From CBDTTM01 sp965363355 (GTDB lineage: Bacteria; Bacillota; Negativicutes; Selenomonadales; Selenomonadaceae), in NCBI GenBank assembly GCA_965363355.1, contig CBDTTM010000127.1, positions 1 through 7,310 of the forward strand: a stretch of 7,310 bases of DNA, written 5' to 3'. Made by a program: the position numbers and the translations under genes. Shown here in pieces: positions 1-5,687 of the stretch. Each line of letters starts with the position of its first letter. The stretch's first letter is position 1. The notes under the pieces are model-generated. The model was not told the DNA's origin, did no database searches, and saw nothing but the letters and a program-made list of their open reading frames with translations.

Positions 1-944
1 TGTTCCTTATTTTTTTGTGCATCCTTATACCAATCCAGATACCAAGTGTGAAGATGCTTTAGTCCCTCTGCCAATGACATCTTCACATCCCAGCCCAATT
101 CCTTCTTACAAAGGGAATTGTCCAAAATAGCTCGCTGAAAATCTCCTTTTTTCTCCATATCATAGCGAACCTTGACATTAGGCAAAAAGGTTTTGCAAAT
201 ATCCACAAACTCTTCGAAGGTAACTGCCTGATTCGATGATATATTGAGCTGGTCTCCTTGATACAATCGTTCCGCCGCACGATAGACTGCAAAAACCGCA
301 TCATCGATGTAGAGAAAATCCCGTGACTGTGTCGCCGCCCCCTCAAACGTGAAGGTCTCGTTGTCTATGGCCTTTTTCATAAATTGTGCGACAAAACCAT
401 GATCAGATAACTGCCCCGGTCCATAAATCGAAGAAAACCGCAAAACGGTAATATCCAGAGAAAAAATCTTCTTCCAATACAGTGCATAATTTTCATTGAT
501 TTTCTTTTGCATCGAATATGTATTCGTAACGGATGCTTTCTCTATATCACTCGCCGAAACACGCCCGTGTTCTACCAAGCTTCCAGTCGAAATCAAAAAG
601 AATTTTTTCACATCATATTGCGTTGATAAATAGAGCATGTTCACTAAACCCAAAAAATTGGTTTCATTATTTTCCAAATAATCATCGTCTTGAAACGATG
701 TCGAACGCTCTGCATTATGAATGACTACATCGATGTTATGCACGCGAAAAATTTCTTCGCTGCGCTTATCCGTAACACTATAAGGATAAAATTTATGAGG
801 AACTTCCAGTTTCCGCATTTCTTTAGAATAACAATCGTCTATGATATAGACTTCCCAGCCTTCTTTGGCAAAGCGTTCCGCCATTGCTCTGCCCATAAAC
901 CCATACCCGCCAGTCAATAATACTTTCTTTGTTTTTTCAGCCAA
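1..944 (-). CDS. NAD-dependent nucleotide-sugar epimerase/dehydratase (extended SDR), C-terminus cut by window edge
   Basis: I translated this from the minus strand: 314 codons are open from a TTG start to the window edge with no stop. The N-terminus has the extended-SDR Rossmann motif TGGYGFMG (residues 11-18) and an acidic pair at 36-37 that would bind the NAD ribose. The catalytic region has an S/T-rich strand (119-122) and YSMQK (Y143, K147), the YxxxK pair. RFSSIYGPGQ (169-178) and RDFLYIDDAV (208-217) are typical of UDP-glucose 4-epimerase-like enzymes. The end (KKELGW, then SLAEGL) is the usual C-terminal part, so few residues are missing. The family interconverts or dehydrates NDP-sugars in the cytoplasm, usually for surface polysaccharide; the exact substrate cannot be read here. 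The TTG start is chosen because GGAGG lies 9 nt upstream; the first internal ATG (residue 17) would destroy the Rossmann motif. The gene lies downstream of a c-di-GMP-I riboswitch and terminator and is probably controlled by them. Confidence 0.88.
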   Translation of the reverse strand, partial: MAEKTKKVLLTGGYGFMGRAMAERFAKEGWEVYIIDDCYSKEMRKLEVPHKFYPYSVTDKRSEEIFRVHNIDVVIHNAERSTSFQDDDYLENNETNFLGLVNMLYLSTQYDVKKFFLISTGSLVEHGRVSASDIEKASVTNTYSMQKKINENYALYWKKIFSLDITVLRFSSIYGPGQLSDHGFVAQFMKKAIDNETFTFEGAATQSRDFLYIDDAVFAVYRAAERLYQGDQLNISSNQAVTFEEFVDICKTFLPNVKVRYDMEKKGDFQRAILDNSLCKKELGWDVKMSLAEGLKHLHTWYLDWYKDAQKNKE

Positions 945-1202
945 ATTTCCCAGCCTCCATATCCTTTACTTCCGTACCATTTTTTATCAGCAAAATCGTT
1001 TTATCGTGGAATACATTCTTCTGCAACCAAGCAATGATCTTTGTTATAGAGCGTATTGCAAATGCTTTGCCAAAGGATATTTTTCATCTCTAGAATAAGT
1101 ACTTCTCTATCTTTATATACTTTTACTGCAAGAGGATAAAAAAAATATCTGCTCCATCAAAAAACAGCTTTGAAAATATATGCTCGCCCCCATTTTGCGC
1201 GC
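945..1202 (-). other. Leader between riboswitch terminator and epimerase; no convincing gene, possible relic coding tracts
   Basis: This roughly 260-nt stretch is transcribed on read-through of the riboswitch terminator. I find no start codon with a ribosome binding site in it apart from the epimerase's own. Two stop-bounded tracts without a good start read like protein. One runs 1156-1001 (51 codons, containing YKDREVLILEMKN). The other runs 1083-937 in a different frame (48 codons, containing DKTILLIKNGTEVKDMEAG) and ends in a TGA that overlaps the epimerase start. They could be remnants of one frameshifted gene or chance. No clear internal promoter was seen. Confidence 0.4.
954..958 (-). 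promoter_or_regulatory. Ribosome binding site GGAGG for the TTG-started epimerase
   Basis: GGAGG on the minus strand lies 9 nt before TTG at 944-942. An ATG at 960-958 overlaps this site but leads to a stop after seven codons, so it is not the start. The strong Shine-Dalgarno sequence decides the non-ATG start. Confidence 0.75.
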
Positions 1203-1237
1203 AAAAATGCCGGGCTGCATCTGCTTGCAACCCGGCA
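1203..1237 (-). terminator. Intrinsic terminator, expression platform of the c-di-GMP-I riboswitch
   Basis: On the minus-strand RNA, UGCCGGGUUGCA (1237-1226) pairs with UGCAGCCCGGCA (1219-1208), a 12-bp stem with one G-U pair and a 6-nt loop, followed directly by UUUUU (1207-1203). On the plus strand the same stem has a C-A mismatch and no T-run after it, so the signal is directional. The 5' arm contains the conserved 3' segment of the upstream aptamer (GCCGGGUUGC), so terminator and ligand-bound aptamer cannot form together. The bases just after the stem also form a 14-bp palindrome, TTTTGCGCGCAAAA (1193-1206). Confidence 0.9.
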
Positions 1238-1318
1238 ATCATAGATAAATCGTTAGACCCGAAGCTTTGCGTCCTTATCTTTCAATAAGTTTGCCAATCA
1301 TTATTTACTTACCAAGCT
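1223..1318 (-). promoter_or_regulatory. c-di-GMP-I (GEMM-I) riboswitch aptamer upstream of the epimerase gene
   Basis: The minus-strand RNA carries the conserved GEMM-I pieces in order: GGCAAAC (1295-1289); a 6-bp hairpin CUUAUU-GAAA-GAUAAG (1289-1274) with the GNRA tetraloop; its receptor and core GGACGCAAAGC (1274-1264); GGGUCUAA (1260-1253); and AUGAUUGCCGGGUUGC (1242-1227). A closing stem GCUUG (1317-1313) with CAAGC (1227-1223) is possible. The position I align with G20 of the Vibrio Vc2 RNA is G (1295). That favours c-di-GMP; cGAMP-preferring variants of this class carry A there. It sits between a good promoter and an intrinsic terminator whose 5' arm it shares. The direct overlap predicts that ligand binding blocks termination (an ON switch). 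Exact outer boundaries are approximate. Confidence 0.92.
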
Positions 1319-1363
1319 AAATCTCTTAATCGGTATCCTATTACGCCATAGTATTTCGTATTC

Positions 1364-1392
1364 AGAATACAGGCAATTGTTCTATTTGTCAA
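1364..1392 (-). promoter_or_regulatory. Sigma-70/sigma-A promoter for the riboswitch-epimerase transcript
   Basis: A perfect -35 TTGACA (1392-1387), a 17-nt spacer and -10 TATTCT (1369-1364) point toward the riboswitch. Transcription would start near 1357, about 40 nt before the aptamer. The 110 bases between this promoter and the glpK terminator hold no other feature I can support. Confidence 0.85.
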
Positions 1393-1504
1393 TCGCAGGG
1401 CATAGCCAAAATATCTTTATTTGACACGCATATTTCCTCAAGCTCCTTGATTCTAACTATATTGCCGCAAAGGGTGTCCCCATACAAGAGAAATATACTT
1501 ATAC

Positions 1505-1538
1505 AAAAAGTGCATCTTCTTTCGAGAAAATGCACTTT
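1505..1538 (-). terminator. Intrinsic terminator after glpK
   Basis: The minus-strand RNA folds AAAGUGCAUUUUCU (1538-1525) with AGAAGAUGCACUUU (1520-1507), a 14-bp stem with one U-G pair and a CGAA tetraloop. A U-run (1509-1505) overlaps and follows the base of the stem. It begins 9 nt after the glpK stop codon. It separates the glp genes from the riboswitch-controlled unit. Confidence 0.88.
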
Positions 1539-1547
1539 AACAAAGTT

Positions 1548-3053
1548 TTATGATTGATCTTTATCTACCCAGCTCATGACATGCGATACCGCATTTTGCC
1601 AGCCACTATAATAATCTTCTCGCTCAGCTTCACTCATTTCCGGGACAAAACAGGCATCTTGCTGCCATTTTTGCTCGAGCTCTTCCGTACTCTGCCAAAC
1701 ACCGACAGCAAGTCCAGCCAAATAAGCGGCACCTAAAGCAGTCGTCTCTCGTATCCGTGACCTTTTGATAGGGAGGCCCAAGACATCTGCCTGAAACTGC
1801 ATCAAAAGATTATTGTTGCTCGCACCGCCATCAACTTTCAAGGTCTCCATCTGAAGGCCCGTATCTGACGATATTGCCTCTAATACATCTCGTACCTGAT
1901 ACGCCATTGCCGCAAGTGCCGCTCGGACAATATGCGATTTGGACGTATCATTTTTAAGTCCGATGATCATGCCACTCGTCTGCATATCCCAATACGGGGC
2001 ACTTAAGCCACGAAATGCCGGCACAAAATAAACGCCGCCGGTATCACCGACTTTTTTAGCCAGCCATTCAGACTCTGCCAGCGTATCCAAAATCCCCAGT
2101 CCCGTCTTTAACCATTGAATTGCCGCTCCGGCAATGAATACACTGCCTTCAAGTGCATATGTAACTTCGCCGCCGACGCCCCAGGCAATCGTCGTAAGCA
2201 GTCCATTGTTCGATGTACAGAACTTATTGCCCGTATTCATGAGAAAGAACGATCCTTCCCCATACGTATTTTTTGCCGTTCCTGGTTTAAAACAGCATTG
2301 GCCAAACAAATCTGCTTGCTGGTTTCCCGCTGCCCCGGCAATTGGCAGCTTGATGCCAAAAACAGCCGGATCCGTATGTCCATAGACTTCACTGGACGAA
2401 CAGACTTTAGGCAGCATACACAGGGGAATATCCAGGTACTGGAGGAGGTCGCGATCCCAGCGAAGATTGCGCAAATTATAGAGCATCGTCCGAGAAGCAT
2501 TCGAATAATCGGTAACGAATGTGCGACCGCCGCTTAGCTTCCATATGAGCCAGGTATCTACTGTGCCAAAAAGGAGCTCCCCTTTTTTGGCGCGCTCCTT
2601 GGCTCCTGGGACATGATCTAAAATCCAACGAATCTTGGTCCCAGAAAAATATGAATTGATGACTAAGGATGTTTTTTGCCGATACTCTTCTTCCAAGCCC
2701 CGGCTCCGTAAATCCTTGCAGATTCCCTCCGTCTGGCGCGACTGCCAACTGATTGCATTATAAATTGGCCTGCCAGTTTCTTTATCCCATACGATGGTTG
2801 TCTCTCTTTGATTTGTAATCCCGATTGCCGTGATATCCTCTTTATTTAATCCTGATTTGCGTATTGCTTCCTGAGCGACAAAAAGCTGTGTGCTCCAAAT
2901 TTCTTCAGCATCTTGTTCCACCCAGCCTGGCTGTGGATGAAATGTACCGATGTCCTTTTGGGCCACCGCTACGATATTGGAGTCCTGATCGAAAATAACC
3001 GCCCGGTTCTTGACCGTCCCCGCATCCAAAGCCAATACATATGCTTTTTTCAT
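1548..3053 (-). CDS. glpK: Glycerol kinase family protein (FGGY), full length but with altered active-site residues
   Basis: At 501 residues this is the normal GlpK length, and it aligns from end to end with glycerol kinase (ATP + glycerol to G3P, cytoplasmic). Conserved pieces: NQRETT (81-86, glycerol-binding R83/E84), ISWQSRQT (101-108, W103), FGGY signature YFSGTKIRWILDH (135-147), DYSNASRTMLYNL (182-194), DGGASNNNLLMQFQ (408-421) and ETTALGAAYLAGLAVG (436-451). Key sites deviate. The N-terminal phosphate loop reads DAGTVKNR (10-17) where the family has DQGTTSSR. The catalytic-base motif GDQQ reads GNQQ (N244). The nucleotide-site TYGTG reads TYGEG (E266). The histidine that PTS phosphorylates in many Gram-positive GlpKs appears to be Ala230. 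The frame is intact, so this is not ordinary decay. It may be a weak or inactive paralog, a regulator, or a kinase with a changed mechanism. Start: ATG with AAGGAG 8 nt upstream. It follows glpC and has its own promoter. Confidence 0.9.
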   Translation of the reverse strand: MKKAYVLALDAGTVKNRAVIFDQDSNIVAVAQKDIGTFHPQPGWVEQDAEEIWSTQLFVAQEAIRKSGLNKEDITAIGITNQRETTIVWDKETGRPIYNAISWQSRQTEGICKDLRSRGLEEEYRQKTSLVINSYFSGTKIRWILDHVPGAKERAKKGELLFGTVDTWLIWKLSGGRTFVTDYSNASRTMLYNLRNLRWDRDLLQYLDIPLCMLPKVCSSSEVYGHTDPAVFGIKLPIAGAAGNQQADLFGQCCFKPGTAKNTYGEGSFFLMNTGNKFCTSNNGLLTTIAWGVGGEVTYALEGSVFIAGAAIQWLKTGLGILDTLAESEWLAKKVGDTGGVYFVPAFRGLSAPYWDMQTSGMIIGLKNDTSKSHIVRAALAAMAYQVRDVLEAISSDTGLQMETLKVDGGASNNNLLMQFQADVLGLPIKRSRIRETTALGAAYLAGLAVGVWQSTEELEQKWQQDACFVPEMSEAEREDYYSGWQNAVSHVMSWVDKDQS

Positions 3054-3061
3054 GCAAAAAT

Positions 3062-3099
3062 CTCCTTCTTTTCATGGCTTCTGTATGATTTGCCATAAA
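3062..3099 (-). promoter_or_regulatory. glpK ribosome binding site with an adjacent leader hairpin
   Basis: AAGGAG (3067-3062) lies 8 nt before the glpK ATG. Just upstream, UUUAUGGC (3099-3092) can pair with GCCAUGAA (3078-3071), an 8-bp stem with one G-U pair and a 13-nt loop, ending 3 nt before the ribosome binding site. It does not cover the site and has no U-run, so it is not a terminator. A structural effect on translation or mRNA stability is possible but unproven. Confidence 0.45.
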
Positions 3100-3174
3100 A
3101 CTCGATTCGCCGCAAAAGATTTTCAGAAGCTTCGCCGACCTCATGCCATATCTACTTGAACAATCTTTTTAAAT

Positions 3175-3204
3175 ATTATACCATGTCCGGATTCGCAAAA
3201 TCAA
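3175..3204 (-). promoter_or_regulatory. Extended -10 promoter for glpK
   Basis: A consensus -10 TATAAT (3180-3175) is preceded by TGG, forming an extended -10 element. A partial -35 TTGATT (3204-3199) lies 18 nt upstream. The start would be near 3168, giving a leader of about 115 nt. The promoter begins 12 nt after the glpC stop and I see no terminator there, so glpK is probably expressed both from here and by read-through from glpABC. Confidence 0.75.
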
Positions 3205-3216
3205 AATAAAACAGAA

Positions 3217-4428
3217 TCAACGATATGCCGCTGCCAAAAGTTCCATTGGATGAAATGCCTTTTTTGTCGTACCATGCTCGATTTGCATACGGCAAGTTCC
3301 ACAATCTGAAAGAACCGCCTCTGACGAAGAATCTTCGATTCTTTTGAACAGCTCTTGACCGACCTTCATCGAAATCTCATATTTATCTTCTTTTAAGCCG
3401 TAGTTTCCGGAAATGCCACAGCAACCGGCATCCGCATTTTCTACGGAAAGATCTGGAATCAACGCCATTAGTTCAAGAGCTGGAAGTCCGATTCCCTGCA
3501 CTCTCAAATGACACGGAGCATGATATATATATGATTTCGCCAAGGGTTTTAGATTTGTATCCAATTGCCCTTTTTCTTTTAAGTTCCATAAAAATTCAAA
3601 GGAGTCAAAAATATTCTCACCGTTTTTATGCATTTCTTCCTGGCCAAACAATTCCTCATACTCTTGTTTGAGCATCAATGAACAACTCGTACAGCAGGTA
3701 ATGACCGGATATTTCTGTTCTCGCCAAAAACGAAGACGTTCTGTATTTTTTCTAGCATTTTCTTTTGCTTCATCCAAATACCCAGTGACAACAAGCGGCG
3801 AACCACAGCAAACGAATTTTTCATCGACGATGACTTCATAATGGTTTTGCTGCATCACTTCAACAAAGGCCATTCCGACCTGCGGGGCATTATCATTTAT
3901 ATAGCAACCCGGGAAAAAAACTACTTTATCCGGATAAGCTGTCTGTTTTAATTTGCGAAAACGCTGCAAAAAGGACTGCGAGGCAAATTTAGGCATCGTG
4001 CGCTTGCCAGCGATTCCAATAGCCTTGAGCATACCACTTTTACTGCCGATTTCCATTCCTAGATTAGCGAAAAACACACCTAATGGCATCTTGCGTGCCA
4101 ATTTCATCATTCGCTCGCTATGTGCCAGCATATTGTCCCGTAATGGATGACGATGCTTTTTATAATAAGCCCCTCGTTGCAGCATATTCAGTGTAGACAC
4201 CGATATGCCTGATGGGCAGGATATATCGCAGTTCTTGCAATTTGAACAATAATCGATGGATGGTTCCACATCATCTTCAGCAAAATGAAGCCGCCCCTGT
4301 GCTGGTCCGATTAATTTCGGTCCACGGAATTCCTGCGTTGCCGCAGTGATTGGACAGGTCGTGATACAGGCTGTGCAAGCCAGGCAAGCGTCCGATTTGG
4401 CCTTAGGATTTTCTTCTAACATTCCCAT
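3217..4428 (-). CDS. glpC: Anaerobic glycerol-3-phosphate dehydrogenase subunit C, iron-sulfur membrane anchor
   Basis: This 403-residue protein carries two [4Fe-4S] ferredoxin-type clusters near the N-terminus: C15, C18, C21, C25 followed by Pro, and C61, C64, C67, C71 followed by Pro. Two cysteine-rich CCG domains follow, the first with C175, CCG at 207-209 and TCCTSC (244-249), the second with C306, CCG at 336-338 and C376/C379. This is the architecture of GlpC, and of related heterodisulfide-reductase- and glycolate-oxidase-type iron-sulfur subunits. In the known complex it takes electrons from GlpA/GlpB and passes them to (mena)quinone at the membrane. No transmembrane helix is evident, so attachment would be peripheral. 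It starts 11 nt after the glpB stop, whose TAG runs into the ribosome binding site GGGGGAAG. The glpA-glpB context supports GlpC over the relatives. Confidence 0.95.
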   Translation of the reverse strand: MGMLEENPKAKSDACLACTACITTCPITAATQEFRGPKLIGPAQGRLHFAEDDVEPSIDYCSNCKNCDISCPSGISVSTLNMLQRGAYYKKHRHPLRDNMLAHSERMMKLARKMPLGVFFANLGMEIGSKSGMLKAIGIAGKRTMPKFASQSFLQRFRKLKQTAYPDKVVFFPGCYINDNAPQVGMAFVEVMQQNHYEVIVDEKFVCCGSPLVVTGYLDEAKENARKNTERLRFWREQKYPVITCCTSCSLMLKQEYEELFGQEEMHKNGENIFDSFEFLWNLKEKGQLDTNLKPLAKSYIYHAPCHLRVQGIGLPALELMALIPDLSVENADAGCCGISGNYGLKEDKYEISMKVGQELFKRIEDSSSEAVLSDCGTCRMQIEHGTTKKAFHPMELLAAAYR

Positions 4429-4439
4429 AATACTTCCCC

Positions 4440-5687
4440 CTATATTGACATGGCAGCTTGATAAGCAGACACCAATGCCACACCATTCCCTGATTGTTCA
4501 TAACAAAAATCATACCCGCTGAGATTTCTACCAGCTGTAAATACATTTTCCAAATGACATTTGCCATCGGCTCCGATTGGTCTGAGACGAGTGTCCGTAT
4601 CTATGCCAATCTTGGCAAAAAGCTGTGGACTCTTCGAAATCAGCTCCTCGTTAGCCCAAGTTTCTTCAGTTGCAGCAAATTTGACTGGCGTAGAAAAAAT
4701 CGTTTCTTTAACTTCCCCAAACACTTGCATCTGCAGACCGCCGCCATAAAAACCGCCCGTCGCCAAAATGAAATCATCCGCCTCATGGATCTGCTCGCGC
4801 GCAGCATTGCGAACAACTACACCAATGCATCGCCGCCCTTCGCTTAAAGACCCCACAACCCTTACATTTTCAATGATTTCCACCTGGTGGCGACGCAGAT
4901 AACCATGCAGCATTTTTTGCAGGCGAAGTCCTGTTGGTGAAGGTGGCAATCCAGTTGATTCCACAAGGTGGCAGGAAAGCTCTCGCTGTAAACGCTCAAA
5001 AATATCAGAGGAAGGTTTTGTGCCAAATATCGGCGGCAAGATCACGACGCTGCCGTTTGGCAAACTGCTGTGAATCTGCTGGCAAAACGCATCAAAACCA
5101 GCTTTGGTTTCAAGCCAGCGGGCTATATCGACTGTAGTCAAATCTCGGCCACCGCCAAGTTCCGTTTCCAGCATGCAGGTTGTGTAATTTTTCCCCGTGC
5201 CTAAAACAGTCTTGAGGTTTTCGACAATGACATCCGGATAATAATCCTTCAATTCCTTAAAGCCTGCAACCAAAATATCCTTTGCATGAAAACAAGGCTT
5301 TCCTTGCATGCTTTTAGGAACCAGGCCGGATGGCTTCATCGTCCCCAATGCCGTCGGCACCCACTGCTGCTCCGTCAGGCTGCCTTGATATGGATACCCT
5401 TCTTCTTGTGTCAGCTTGACAAAAAAGTCCATAGCCGCCGCAATTGCTTCATTGCCGAATTTTTTATACGGATGCATATCCGGCAAAATATCGATTCCGG
5501 CTTTGGGGCTGGAACAAGCCTGTCGACTGTCTGGGTATCCCATGATATCGATTAGACCGCTATTGAGCGGAAAGGAACCTGATCCATTGGTGATGATCTT
5601 TACCTTTTTGCCCCGCTGCACACTGACCGCTGCTGCTATCAAGCCGGCAAAACCGCTGCCAATGACAATCACTTCCGTCTTACTCAT
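4440..5687 (-). CDS. glpB: Anaerobic glycerol-3-phosphate dehydrogenase subunit B
   Basis: At 415 residues this is about the usual GlpB length. The N-terminus has a dinucleotide-binding fold, VIVIGSGFAG (GxGxxG at 10-15), followed by a segment starting PLNSGLIDIMG (40-50) that is typical of GlpB. FILATGGFYGGG (306-317) is the second flavin-binding element, and the C-terminal NVFTAGRNLSGYDF (381-394) with SGNGVALVSAYQAA (399-412) resembles the closing part of this flavoprotein family. GlpB pairs with GlpA to form the G3P-oxidising dimer that works without oxygen (for example with fumarate as acceptor). Its ATG lies inside the end of glpA (ATGAGTAA, 8-nt overlap), so translational coupling is likely; the ribosome binding site GGGGGA lies within the glpA coding end. 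No defects were seen. Confidence 0.95.
   Translation of the reverse strand: MSKTEVIVIGSGFAGLIAAAVSVQRGKKVKIITNGSGSFPLNSGLIDIMGYPDSRQACSSPKAGIDILPDMHPYKKFGNEAIAAAMDFFVKLTQEEGYPYQGSLTEQQWVPTALGTMKPSGLVPKSMQGKPCFHAKDILVAGFKELKDYYPDVIVENLKTVLGTGKNYTTCMLETELGGGRDLTTVDIARWLETKAGFDAFCQQIHSSLPNGSVVILPPIFGTKPSSDIFERLQRELSCHLVESTGLPPSPTGLRLQKMLHGYLRRHQVEIIENVRVVGSLSEGRRCIGVVVRNAAREQIHEADDFILATGGFYGGGLQMQVFGEVKETIFSTPVKFAATEETWANEELISKSPQLFAKIGIDTDTRLRPIGADGKCHLENVFTAGRNLSGYDFCYEQSGNGVALVSAYQAAMSI

Noticed and set aside
865..1098. Plus-strand open frame crossing the epimerase start and its leader
   Set aside because: It runs antisense to the epimerase N-terminus and its ribosome binding site, and I see no motif or upstream promoter for it.
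1140..1165. Possible second promoter (TTGATG, 16 nt, TATCCT) after the riboswitch terminator
   Set aside because: Both boxes are poor matches in an AT-rich stretch. It would bypass the riboswitch, and the upstream promoter is far better.
1223..1318. Riboswitch as a cGAMP-specific GEMM-I variant
   Set aside because: The base I align with Vc2 G20 is G, not the A seen in cGAMP-preferring variants. The alignment is by eye, so binding data would settle it.
1505..1538. The glpK hairpin as a bidirectional terminator
   Set aside because: In the plus direction the stem has a C-A mismatch and no clean T-run follows, and there is no plus-strand gene to terminate.
2115..2537. 140-codon open frame on the plus strand inside glpK
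   Set aside because: It lies antisense to a fully conserved kinase, has no domain-like composition and no ribosome binding site; it is a shadow of the real frame.
1548..3053. GlpK differences caused by a local frameshift or sequencing error
   Set aside because: The changed codons lie in three separate places within perfectly conserved flanking motifs in the same frame, which a frameshift cannot explain.
3100..3210. Carbon-catabolite (cre) operator near the glpK promoter
   Set aside because: No stretch matches the cre consensus closely enough; the nearest has several mismatches at core positions.
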